This document shows, one piece after another, positions 1-6,346 of a DNA stretch of 6,434 nucleotides (the first letter of the stretch is position 1; every line of letters starts with the position of its first letter). This stretch comes from Deltaproteobacteria bacterium (GTDB lineage Bacteria > Desulfobacterota > DSM-4660 > Desulfatiglandales > B25-G16). Below the pieces are notes generated by a model. It had not been told where the DNA came from. It ran no database searches and saw nothing but the letters and a program-made list of their open reading frames with translations. Position numbers and translations under genes: made by a program. Where the stretch lies: the NCBI GenBank assembly GCA_019308645.1, contig JAFDHR010000198.1, forward strand, positions 1 through 6,434, in the 5' to 3' direction.

Positions 1-17
1 AAACGAGCTACCTTTAA

Positions 18-1760
18 ATGACCAAAATTAGTATAAAAAATGTGCTGCTCGCAGGACTTTCAGGTCTCATGTTAACTGCCAGCTTTGCCCCGATCAATTT
101 GGACTGGATAGCATGGATATCCCTCATACCTCTCCTCATTAGCCTTGAGGATAAATCCCTATCAGATGCATTTAAGATAGGGCTTTTTGCTGGTCTTCTC
201 CACTACCTAACCCTTATTTATTGGGTAGTTAATGTACTTTCCCGTTACGGCAATATTAGCCTTATCTTAAGCCTTGTAGCATTCTTGCTTCTTTCGTTCT
301 ATCTTGCTCTCTATATAGCCTTTTTTGCACTTATTGTGACTAATTTTAAAAACAATAGGCTATCACCATTTTGGGGAGCGAGCATCTGGGTCGCACTTGA
401 ATACGCAAAATCTTATATTATGACCGGTCTCCCTTGGTGCCTTTTAGGGTACAGCCAATATTCCAGGTTGCCACTAATACAGATATCAGATATTGCCGGT
501 GTCTATGGCATATCATTTGTTATCGTTCTGGTAAATTTTTCCATATATAATGTAGCTTCTCTCATGATTAAGAAAAAAATATCGGCTTACACTATAGAGC
601 GCAAGTCAGAAGTCACGAGGGATGATCATAACAAACACAACGGACAACGGAAAACGGACCCGCCTGCCGACCGTCTGGCAGGGCCTGAGCCCGCCCGGCA
701 TTCGCCTGAGGCGAAGCCGATGGCGGACGGGCGAGAGCGACCCGCCCTCCTCGCATTGCGAAGCATTGCAGGCAGGTGGCAGGCAGGCAACAGGCATACC
801 TTCCAACGTGTCAGGATAGAAACAATTTTCACCTTTTTCCTTGTAGGATGTATACTTGTATATGGCTACAGTCGTTTGAAAGAAAAAGGAGATAATAACT
901 CAAAAGGCAGGGAATTAAGGGCAGTGATTGTCCAGGGGAATATCGATCAGTCTTTAAAATGGGACTCAGATTTTCAAGAAGAGACATTGTCTATTTATAA
1001 GAAGCTATCCTTAGAATCAGCAGATTTTAAACCTCAGCTCATCATTTGGCCTGAAACTGCGCTTCCATGTTTTTTTCAAGACACATCTCATCTTTCTGAG
1101 GAAATATTCGAGGTTGCTAAAATAACCAATGCAAATATTCTGTTTGGTTCTCCTGCATATGTAAAAGATAAGGACAGCATCTTCTATTACAACAGGGCAT
1201 ATATGATATCTAAAAGCAGGGTATTTGATTATTATGACAAGGTTCATCTTGTCCCCTTTGGTGAATATGTTCCACTGAAAAAATACATCCCATTTGTACA
1301 TCGCTTAGTTACAGCGGCAGGAGACTTCTCCACTGGTAAGAAAGTAAAACCCATACATTCTCCAGGTCTTAAAATAGGGGCATTAATCTGTTTTGAGACT
1401 ATCTTTCCTGATATCTCTCGAAAATTCGCTGCCCAAGGAGCTGAGCTTTTAGTAAACCTCACCAATGACGCATGGTTTGGCCGTACAAGTGCCCCTTATC
1501 AACACCTGAGCATGGCTGTTTTTAGGTGCGTAGAAAATGGTTTACCTATGGCACGGGCTGCAAACACTGGGATAAGCGCCTTTATTCTTGCAAATGGAAA
1601 GATAGTAGATAAAAGCGAGCTTTTTGCGAGGGAAATCTTGCAAAAGAAGATAAAATTAACACAGAAAAAAACATTCTATTCACAATTAGGTAATATTTTT
1701 GCTATACTATTAACAATCGCAACAATTATTAAATTTCTTTGGATATTAAAGCGTCGTTAA
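18..1760 (+). CDS. lnt: Apolipoprotein N-acyltransferase, carrying an in-frame repeat insertion
   Basis: Lnt is the inner-membrane enzyme that transfers an acyl chain from a phospholipid to the amino group of the diacylglyceryl-cysteine of lipoproteins, the last maturation step. The protein has 580 residues. Hydrophobic helices fill residues 8-185, another spans about 267-285, and a last one about 556-576. The periplasmic nitrilase-like domain lies between the last two. The catalytic triad is visible: E346 (in WPETALP), K408 (in YYDKVH) and C458 (in LICFE). E416 (FGEYVP) and E460 match other residues important in E. coli Lnt, but the tyrosine after the catalytic cysteine is Phe459 here. Residues 195-268 are a foreign-looking Arg/Pro/Gly-rich block; without them the length is 506, close to E. 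coli (512). The ATG has no clear Shine-Dalgarno. It directly follows TAA (15-17) and also overlaps a TGA in another frame (ATGA, 18-21), so coupling to an upstream gene outside the window is likely. prfB follows 91 bp downstream. Confidence 0.96.
   Translation: MTKISIKNVLLAGLSGLMLTASFAPINLDWIAWISLIPLLISLEDKSLSDAFKIGLFAGLLHYLTLIYWVVNVLSRYGNISLILSLVAFLLLSFYLALYIAFFALIVTNFKNNRLSPFWGASIWVALEYAKSYIMTGLPWCLLGYSQYSRLPLIQISDIAGVYGISFVIVLVNFSIYNVASLMIKKKISAYTIERKSEVTRDDHNKHNGQRKTDPPADRLAGPEPARHSPEAKPMADGRERPALLALRSIAGRWQAGNRHTFQRVRIETIFTFFLVGCILVYGYSRLKEKGDNNSKGRELRAVIVQGNIDQSLKWDSDFQEETLSIYKKLSLESADFKPQLIIWPETALPCFFQDTSHLSEEIFEVAKITNANILFGSPAYVKDKDSIFYYNRAYMISKSRVFDYYDKVHLVPFGEYVPLKKYIPFVHRLVTAAGDFSTGKKVKPIHSPGLKIGALICFETIFPDISRKFAAQGAELLVNLTNDAWFGRTSAPYQHLSMAVFRCVENGLPMARAANTGISAFILANGKIVDKSELFAREILQKKIKLTQKKTFYSQLGNIFAILLTIATIIKFLWILKRR
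603..657. repeat. Two runs of 7-bp tandem repeats at the left end of the lnt insert
   Basis: AAGTCAG/AAGTCAC occurs as two adjacent copies at 603-616. ACAACGG, ACAACGG and AAAACGG run as three adjacent copies at 637-657. Both have a 7-bp period and mark the left part of the inserted block. Confidence 0.7.
663..682. repeat. Hairpin CCTGCC-N8-GGCAGG in the lnt insert
   Basis: CCTGCC (663-668) and GGCAGG (677-682) form a perfect 6-bp inverted repeat with an 8-nt loop. The same arms and loop length recur at 4894-4913 in the lapB-amidase spacer, where the loop also keeps the central CCG. Confidence 0.7.
692..733. repeat. Nested inverted repeat in the lnt insert
   Basis: The outer arms are CGCCCG (692-697) and CGGGCG (728-733). 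The inner arms are TTCGCC (701-706) and GGCGAA (710-715) around a TGA loop. The imperfect stretch between arms makes this a bulged cruciform or RNA stem. It lies wholly inside the lnt reading frame. Confidence 0.6.
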
Positions 1761-1782
1761 TATGAAGTGATATGGAGAAATT

Positions 1783-1830
1783 TAGTGATAATAACTTTAG
1801 GCACCTATAATTTTAGTTCACTTTAGGCAC
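1783..1830 (+). promoter_or_regulatory. Possible prfB promoter with flanking direct repeats
   Basis: A perfect -10 hexamer TATAAT lies at 1806-1811 in the lnt-prfB spacer, 40 bp before the prfB ATG. The -35 position (about 1783-1788, TAGTGA) is poor. The 11-mer ACTTTAGGCAC occurs twice, at 1794-1804 and 1820-1830, on either side of the -10, a layout compatible with a regulator site. AT-rich spacers throw up TATAAT by chance, and prfB could equally be read from an lnt transcript. Confidence 0.35.
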
Positions 1831-1837
1831 TTAATAT

Positions 1838-1843
1838 AAGGAG
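1838..1843 (+). promoter_or_regulatory. Ribosome binding site of prfB
   Basis: AAGGAG ends 8 nt before the ATG at 1852. It fixes the real start upstream of the frameshift rather than at the in-frame ATG at 1904 of the downstream frame. Confidence 0.85.
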
Positions 1844-1851
1844 ATAAAAGT

Positions 1852-2956
1852 ATGAATTATACAGAGATAATAGAAAAAATAGATACCCTGAATAGGAAAT
1901 TAGATGATATTTGGGAGCATCTTTGACTTAACTGATGGTGAACAAAGGCTGAAAAAAATAGAACAAATATTATCTAAAACGGATACTTGGCAAAACAACC
2001 AGAATGAAGCCACCAAACTAAGCCAGGAAAGAGGGGTGCTCAGCAACCAATTAGAGGAATGGCATAGATACAAAAATGAGTTAGAAGAGCTTGACATCCT
2101 GACCAAGTTAGCCCAGGAAGAAAACGATGAGAAAATGATTTCAGAGGCAAGCACCGACCTTTCTGAGCTGGAAAAAGAGATAAATAGATACGAGCTTCAG
2201 ACCCTCTTCATAGATAAAGATGATAAAAGAAATGCAATTGTAGCCATAAATGCAGGCGCAGGAGGAACAGAGGCTCAAGATTGGGTTGAAATGTTATTCA
2301 GGCTGTATCTCAAATGGGCAGAGTCCAGAAAGATGCAGACCAAAATCGTTGATCACCTGGCAGGCGATGAGGCAGGGATAAAAAATGTTACCTTCACTGT
2401 AAGTGGCACTCATGCATACGGTTACCTTAAATCGGAGCATGGCATTCACCGTATGGTCAGGATCTCTCCTTTTGATGCCAGTAGTCGAAGACATACATCA
2501 TTTGCATCGGTATCTATCTTGCCAGAGATTGAAGATGACATCAAAATAGATATTAACGAGAAAGATTTACGAATAGAAACCTTTAGGGCTAGCGGTCCAG
2601 GTGGACAGCATGTTAATAAGACCAGCTCTGCTGTAAGGATTACCCACTTACCAACCAATATAGCTGTCCAGTGCCAAAATGAAAAATCTCAGCATCGAAA
2701 TAAAGAAGTGGCACTAAAAATTCTTAAAGCACGACTCTATGCATTGGAAAAGGAGAAAAAAATCAAAGAAAAAGATCTCAGACACCAATCCCAGAAAGAG
2801 ATAGCATGGGGCAATCAAATACGGTCATACACATTCAATCCTTACAGATTAGTAAAAGATCACAGGACAAACCTTGAAGTTGGAGATGTTGAGAGGGTGA
2901 TGAATGGGGATATTGATATGTTTATTGATGCCTACCTAAAATGGCTGCAGAATTAA
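1852..2956 (+). CDS. prfB: Peptide chain release factor 2, made by programmed +1 frameshift
   Basis: RF2 recognises UGA and UAA in the ribosomal A site and triggers peptide release. Translation starts at ATG 1852 behind a good Shine-Dalgarno and runs 24 codons to CTT (1921-1923). A TGA (1924-1926) then blocks frame 0. Skipping one base resumes at GAC (1925-1927) and continues to TAA 2954-2956, giving 367 residues (E. coli 365). In the shifted protein the stop-codon recognition tripeptide SPF is at 205-207 and the peptide-release motif GGQ at 250-252, the same numbers as in E. coli. SPF rather than PxT separates RF2 from RF1. The N-terminal helical domain is followed by the typical NAGAGGTEAQDW segment. 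Regulation is autogenous: low RF2 slows termination at the internal UGA and favours the shift. The gene ends 4 bp from the convergent amidase stop. Confidence 0.98.
1913..1927 (+). promoter_or_regulatory. prfB: Programmed +1 frameshift signal of prfB
   Basis: The SD-like GGGAG (1913-1917) is followed by CAT, the slippery codon CTT (1921-1923) and the stop TGA with a following C (1924-1927). Spacing equals that of E. coli prfB, where an SD-like sequence sits one codon upstream of CUU UGA C. UGAC is a weak terminator context. A second frame-0 TGA lies at 1933-1935, three codons on, as a back-up stop for ribosomes that do not shift. Confidence 0.96.
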
Positions 2957-2960
2957 AATC

Positions 2961-4700
2961 TTATCCACCTTTATAGGCCAACTCCATATCCTTAATGTAT
3001 AAATCAATGCCCTTCACAATACCAGAAGCAGCCCTCTTAAGATACGACATGCTTTTAAGACGTCTATTTTCTATCGAATTTGTAATGTAACCTACCTCTA
3101 CCAGAATTGCGGGCATCTCCGCACCAATCAAGACATAAAATGGTGCCTGCCGCACACCCCTGTTCTTAACTATCTTGTATCCTCTCCGCACCTCCTTTAC
3201 CAAACCATTGTGCACAAATTTTGCCAGTCTACTCGACTCATTTATCTTTGTATTAAGCATAAGGTCATTGAGAATCATCTGGAGGTCACTTATGTTTTTT
3301 GTAGAAGTAGCATTTTCTCTTGCAGCTACATTCATGCTTTCCTCATCTAAGGCTATATTTAAAATATAGGTCTCTAAGCCCTGACATCTGATATTCTTAT
3401 GGGCATTTACATGGAGAGAAATAAATAGATCTGCTTTTTTCATATTCGCAATTGCAGTCCTCTTTTCCAAAGGCAAGAATACATCATTTCTTCGGGTTAA
3501 AATGGCCTGACAATGAAGATCTCCTCTCACCCTTTCTGCTACTAAATTTGCAAGCTTAAGCACAACATCTTTCTCTCTTAGGCCATTTCTTCCAATAGCA
3601 CCCGGATCTTTTCCGCCATGGCCTGCATCAATTACAATCTTCTTTACTCCTAATCCTAACTGTTTAGCTAAAGATATGCCTTTTTTTTTGCCTTTTTTTG
3701 TTGCTTTTTCTTTCTGAGACCTGGGAGCAACTACTGTTTTTACGGGCTTTACCTTCGGCTCCTTGCCTTGCACATCGACCACAATCCGAAAGGGATCATA
3801 AAGGTGAAAAATCCTATATCCCTCCATATTATCAATATCGAGGACAACCCTGACTGTTTTTTTGTCGTGTTGAGCAGCCCGTGCCCTTCTTAACAGTCCG
3901 TCTTTAATGACTATAGAACTTTCTATCTCCTTGCTAATGCATGAATTTTGTAGATCAAAAAAAAGGCGTCTTGGCTTACTAAGGTCTAGGTCCTTCTTTA
4001 ATAAATGTTTCTTGTATTTGACCGGGTTCTCCAAGTCGACAACCACCCTCGTGTAAGTTGGGGTCGACCAATGCCTGATACCCTTTATTGCAATTAATTT
4101 CTTTTTCTTGGACTTGATTTCCTTGACACTTCCTTTTGCCAATTTTTTCTTGCCTAAGAGACGTTCCAGCTTATCCATCATCTTAGACGCTTTGACCTTT
4201 GCATCTCCATTTGGAAACTTGATCTCTACCTTTAAAAATTCAACATAGGCCTGCTTTAAATCCTTTTTATACCTATAAAAGATTTCCCCCAATCTGTATT
4301 GGGCATCATCAGCCAATCTATGGGTCTGGTATTTGGCTATCATTTTTCGATAGAGTGATACGGCCGTGTCAATATCAGAATTCCTCCCTGAGTAACCATA
4401 GAGATTAGTCCATAATTTACAAGCAGCGAACATAGCCCGCGCTGCCCCATCTGTTCCTGGAAATGTCTTATAAGTCTTTTCATACCTCTTGATGCATTTC
4501 TCCCAATTATGTCTATATTTCTTTTTAGCTTTAGATTGATAAAGCTGTTTTGTGCACGCCTCTGCCTTGTGTAAAAGAATTTTTGCAGAATTGGGCTTTG
4601 CGATAGCAACTCGATTAAAGGCATTGAAAAAGAGGACAAGGAACAGGGGTAAAAAGAAAAATATCAGCACATGTTTTGCAAGTAGTAATCTGCGTATCAT
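2961..4700 (-). CDS. Periplasmic N-acetylmuramoyl-L-alanine amidase (TPR-like, AMIN, Amidase_3)
   Basis: This 579-residue zinc enzyme should cut the bond between N-acetylmuramic acid and L-alanine in peptidoglycan, typically to split the septum. It has a signal peptide (basic MIRR, hydrophobic core 11-28, likely cleavage after VAIA34). Helical TPR-like repeats cover about 40-185 (for example DDAQYRLGEIFYRYKKD). An AMIN domain at about 203-312, which targets the envelope, is joined by a Lys-rich linker (313-345) to Amidase_3 (354-570). Zinc ligands are H361 (DAGHGG), E376 (LREKD) and H430 (SLHVNA); the catalytic Glu is E535 (VEVGYITN). The roughly 100 residues between H430 and E535 include the segment that acts as a regulatory helix in AmiB/AmiC relatives. 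The ATG has a weak AAGG (4708-4711) 7 nt upstream. It lies 268 bp behind lapB on the same strand. It is AmiC-like, but N-terminal helices before AMIN differ from E. coli, so no symbol is given. Confidence 0.95.
   Translation of the reverse strand: MIRRLLLAKHVLIFFFLPLFLVLFFNAFNRVAIAKPNSAKILLHKAEACTKQLYQSKAKKKYRHNWEKCIKRYEKTYKTFPGTDGAARAMFAACKLWTNLYGYSGRNSDIDTAVSLYRKMIAKYQTHRLADDAQYRLGEIFYRYKKDLKQAYVEFLKVEIKFPNGDAKVKASKMMDKLERLLGKKKLAKGSVKEIKSKKKKLIAIKGIRHWSTPTYTRVVVDLENPVKYKKHLLKKDLDLSKPRRLFFDLQNSCISKEIESSIVIKDGLLRRARAAQHDKKTVRVVLDIDNMEGYRIFHLYDPFRIVVDVQGKEPKVKPVKTVVAPRSQKEKATKKGKKKGISLAKQLGLGVKKIVIDAGHGGKDPGAIGRNGLREKDVVLKLANLVAERVRGDLHCQAILTRRNDVFLPLEKRTAIANMKKADLFISLHVNAHKNIRCQGLETYILNIALDEESMNVAARENATSTKNISDLQMILNDLMLNTKINESSRLAKFVHNGLVKEVRRGYKIVKNRGVRQAPFYVLIGAEMPAILVEVGYITNSIENRRLKSMSYLKRAASGIVKGIDLYIKDMELAYKGG
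3681..3699 (-). repeat. Adjacent A9 and A7 homopolymers in the amidase linker
   Basis: On the coding strand seven A (3699-3693) and nine A (3689-3681), separated by GGC, encode the KKGKKKG part of the linker (residues about 335-341) between AMIN and the catalytic domain. Such runs are prone to slippage. The frame is intact here. Confidence 0.8.
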
Positions 4701-4785
4701 ATAAGAACCTTATAATTTAACGTATAGGAAATTCTATCCTGCTGTAGGTGAGAAAATATGCCATTCACCTGCAATGATGGCTCGC

Positions 4786-4814
4786 CCTCCCCGTCCCGAG
4801 ACGGGATCGGGAGG
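4786..4814. repeat. 13-bp-arm hairpin
   Basis: CCTCCCCGTCCCG (4786-4798) and CGGGATCGGGAGG (4802-4814) pair over 13 positions with two mismatches around an AGA loop. Flanking TCGC/GCGA can extend the stem with a bulge. It is the strongest stem in the spacer. It could slow RNA decay or polymerase between lapB and the amidase, but lacks a terminator T-run. Confidence 0.75.
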
Positions 4815-4892
4815 CGCGACTTCCTTGGCAAATATTGCAATTTCTATATTATTTATAATTCCTGGCAATACAGCCTAAGCATTGCATGCCAG

Positions 4893-4917
4893 GCCTGCCC
4901 GCCGGACGGCAGGCGGG
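4893..4917. repeat. Interleaved inverted repeats with two alternative stems
   Basis: GCCTGCC (4893-4899) pairs with GGCAGGC (4908-4914). The overlapping CCCGCC (4898-4903) pairs with GGCGGG (4912-4917). Both loops are 8 nt and the two stems exclude each other. The first matches the hairpin at 663-682 inside lnt. Confidence 0.65.
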
Positions 4918-4930
4918 TCTGGGCCAGGGA
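4916..4930 (+). repeat. 15-mer GGTCTGGGCCAGGGA, copy 1
   Basis: This sequence is identical to 6305-6319 in the same orientation. It directly adjoins the interleaved hairpin at 4893-4917 and appears to be the right edge of a dispersed element. Confidence 0.7.
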
Positions 4931-4968
4931 GTATTGGGACAAAGCCCTAAATACGAGAATACAGAAAT

Positions 4969-6178
4969 TTAAGAAGACATATTACCATTAGACACGTTAG
5001 GAAAAGATGACTTTATGATATCTATAGAATCCCATTTCAAGCACTGTGGGCACTTCCACACGAGTTCATCTGGTATGTATCCACAATTGCTGCATTGAAA
5101 CTTGAAATAAGGTAATATTACAAGAAGATCTTTGTATGCCTCTAAGGCCTCTTCATTTCTGCCTTCCTTAAAAAGTATCTCCCCTAAAAATTTTCTCGCA
5201 TTTAAAAATGACGGGACCGATTTAATAGCCTGATTCAGTTCATCCAAAGCAGAGTCTGTCTCCCCCTTATTATAGAGATACTTGGCTAAGGCTAAACTTA
5301 TAACGCTATCAGAATTTTTTCGGGCAGACCCGCGTAAAAAATCCTCTACGCCCTTTAGGTTCTTCATCGTCGAATAGGTCTTTTCTAACCTTTGATAGAC
5401 CAGAAAAGTAAACTTAGGTGCCACATCAACTACCCTCTTCCATGTAGATAAAGCTTTTTGATGGTCCTGCTGACTAAAATAGAGATCACCCAAATGAAGA
5501 TAGGTATCAACGCATTTATCAAAGATAGAGATAGCCTTTTTATAGGATTTCTCAGCCCTTGCTCTATCACCATTTCTTTCCTGTACCTTCCCAAGCTCTG
5601 TTTTTTGGTGGGCAAGTATATGCCGATGATCACCCTTTACGAGTTTTGAAATAGACTCTCTCGTTTTAAAGGCCTTTTCCCAATCGTACATATCCTCATA
5701 AATTCGTTCGGCCTGCTCAAGGGCTTCTATATTGTTTGGATCATCCTCAAGAACCTCCTGAAATGCCGATATCGCACGATTTAAAAATCCACCCTTCCTG
5801 TAATCTAGTCCCAGATCAAAGATTGCTCTCAACCTTACCTCTTTGTCCAGATTAGGTCTTAAAATTATTCCCTGCCGTATCCTGATAGCCCTCTCTATAT
5901 CCCCCTTAGATCTATAAAGATGGCCCAAAGCGACATAGGTCTCGATAGTATCTGAGTTAATCTTAACCGACTTTGTGAACTGTTCGATAGCCTGATCTGG
6001 CTCATTGGAAAGTATGTGCTGAATGCCCTGAAAGAAGGCCTTATCTCCCCTATCCAGTTTTTTTCTAAGCTTTTCAGCATGTCTCTATAAGGAGACCACA
6101 TACAAAGGCAATGATTAACCAGGCACCAAATCTAATATCAAGATTGCTAAAAAATAAATTTTTGATTCCTTCCCACAT
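4969..6178 (-). CDS. lapB: LapB (YciM)-like TPR protein with apparent N-terminal frameshift
   Basis: LapB is a membrane-anchored, cytoplasm-facing TPR protein that in E. coli brings LpxC to the FtsH protease and so limits LPS synthesis. The long frame from 6084 down to 4969 gives 371 residues of tandem TPRs. It includes ALGHLYRSKGDIERAIRI, close to the E. coli LapB segment LGNLFRSRGEVDRAIRI. It ends in a rubredoxin-like knuckle, CSNC near 5090 and CPQC near 5045. The frame's first possible start (TTG 5928) falls inside the second TPR and would lose the anchor. In another frame, ATG 6178 begins 34 residues with a membrane helix (about 18-31, GAWLIIAFVCGLL) exactly where LapB carries its anchor, then stops at TGA 6074. 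Joining them needs a +1 shift or two restored bases and gives about 402-403 residues (E. coli 389). It may be a true mutation, recoding or a sequence error. lapA is not visible. Confidence 0.85.
6074..6087 (-). other. lapB: Frame-change site in lapB
   Basis: The anchor frame ends at TGA (6076-6074). The TPR frame is closed upstream by TAG (6087-6085). The change must therefore occur within these bases, which read TAGAGACATGCTGA on the coding strand. The tract AGAGA is a short dinucleotide repeat. One more GA unit would give Leu-Ile-Glu-Arg-His-Ala-Glu-Lys with no stop. The A7 run at 6064-6058 lies beyond the stop and cannot be the cause. Confidence 0.75.
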
Positions 6179-6189
6179 ATAGAACTTAG

Positions 6190-6205
6190 CTCCGACATGT
6201 CGGAG
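6190..6205. promoter_or_regulatory. Perfect 16-bp palindrome over the lapB Shine-Dalgarno
   Basis: CTCCGACATGTCGGAG reads the same on both strands. On the lapB strand its last four bases, GGAG, are the only Shine-Dalgarno-like sequence before ATG 6178 (11-nt spacing). As RNA it can fold into a 6-bp stem with a CATG loop and hide that site; as DNA it is a possible operator. On the + strand it is followed by AAC and T6 (6209-6214), which looks like a terminator, but no + gene precedes it. Confidence 0.6.
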
Positions 6206-6304
6206 AACTTTTTTGACAGGCCCGCCCTGCGACTTGCTTGGAATAAGCTATTCTCGCTGTAATATTTCAGGAGTTTAGTTTTTGGAACTTTTGCTTATAA
6301 ATCA

Positions 6305-6319
6305 GGTCTGGGCCAGGGA
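6305..6319 (+). repeat. 15-mer GGTCTGGGCCAGGGA, copy 2
   Basis: An exact copy of 4916-4930, here without the adjoining hairpin, followed by TTAACTGGATTTACATGATT. It suggests a truncated relative of the spacer element. Confidence 0.7.
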
Positions 6320-6346
6320 TTAACTGGATTTACATGATTTTTTATT

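Larger units (their letters stand above)
599..820. repeat. GC-rich palindromic element inserted in frame in lnt
   Basis: This 222-bp block (74 codons) is far more GC-rich than the surrounding lnt sequence and is packed with short repeats and hairpins. The pentamer ATAGA occurs at 594-598 and again at 816-820, so the block plus one copy can be removed exactly. The joined sequence then reads Tyr-Thr-Ile-Glu-Thr-Ile-Phe, running smoothly into the next membrane helix. The encoded residues (about 195-268) resemble no part of Lnt. They fall between the sixth and seventh predicted helices, a loop that is cytoplasmic in E. coli Lnt. Order of parts: 7-bp tandem repeats (603-616, 637-657), a hairpin (663-682), a nested hairpin (692-733), CGCCCTCC (743-750), TCGCATTGCGA (751-761), AAGCATTGCA (761-770), then GGCAGG-rich sequence. 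Family identity is unknown; it behaves like the palindromic elements found inside Rickettsia proteins. Confidence 0.8.
4701..4968. repeat. Repeat-rich spacer between lapB and the amidase gene
   Basis: This spacer of 268 bp separates two genes on the - strand. Next to the amidase start (4701-4760) it is AT-rich and holds the weak AAGG ribosome site; I see no convincing promoter. From about 4781 to 4930 it holds GC-rich hairpins split by an AT-rich stretch (about 4829-4870). It shares exact modules with the insert in lnt: CGCCCTCC (4783-4790), AAGCATTGCA (4877-4886) and CCTGCC-N8-GGCAGG (4894-4913). It also shares the 15-mer at 4916-4930 with 6305-6319. I read it as a mosaic of dispersed palindromic elements. 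No T-run follows the hairpins on the - strand, so they are not typical intrinsic terminators. Confidence 0.65.

Noticed and set aside
1..21. End of an upstream gene
   Set aside because: TAA at 15-17 and TGA at 19-21 both could close an upstream frame, but with only a few codons visible neither can be chosen, so no feature is called.
599..820. The lnt insert as an intein, transposase gene or miniature insertion sequence
   Set aside because: No intein splice motifs, no transposase sequence and no terminal inverted repeats at the edges. Only a 5-bp flanking duplication and internal hairpins are seen.
606..832. Small open frames of 65-68 residues on both strands inside lnt
   Set aside because: They exist because the inserted block is stop-poor in several frames. 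Lnt reads straight through it with intact domains on both sides.
4758..4991. 77-residue + strand open frame in the lapB-amidase spacer
   Set aside because: It is made of the GC-rich hairpins and runs antisense into the lapB end. It has no Shine-Dalgarno and no recognisable protein feature.
5926..5928. TTG as the start of lapB
   Set aside because: The same frame continues upstream with another clear TPR (to 6084). A start here would cut the second TPR and drop the membrane anchor; no Shine-Dalgarno was noted.
5895..6101. 68-residue - strand open frame overlapping the lapB start
   Set aside because: It lies in the third frame, overlaps the conserved TPR coding sequence and has no membrane helix or known motif.
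6190..6214. Intrinsic terminator on the + strand
   Set aside because: The stem plus T6 fits in form, but no + strand gene ends before it. A role on the lapB strand or as an operator is more plausible.
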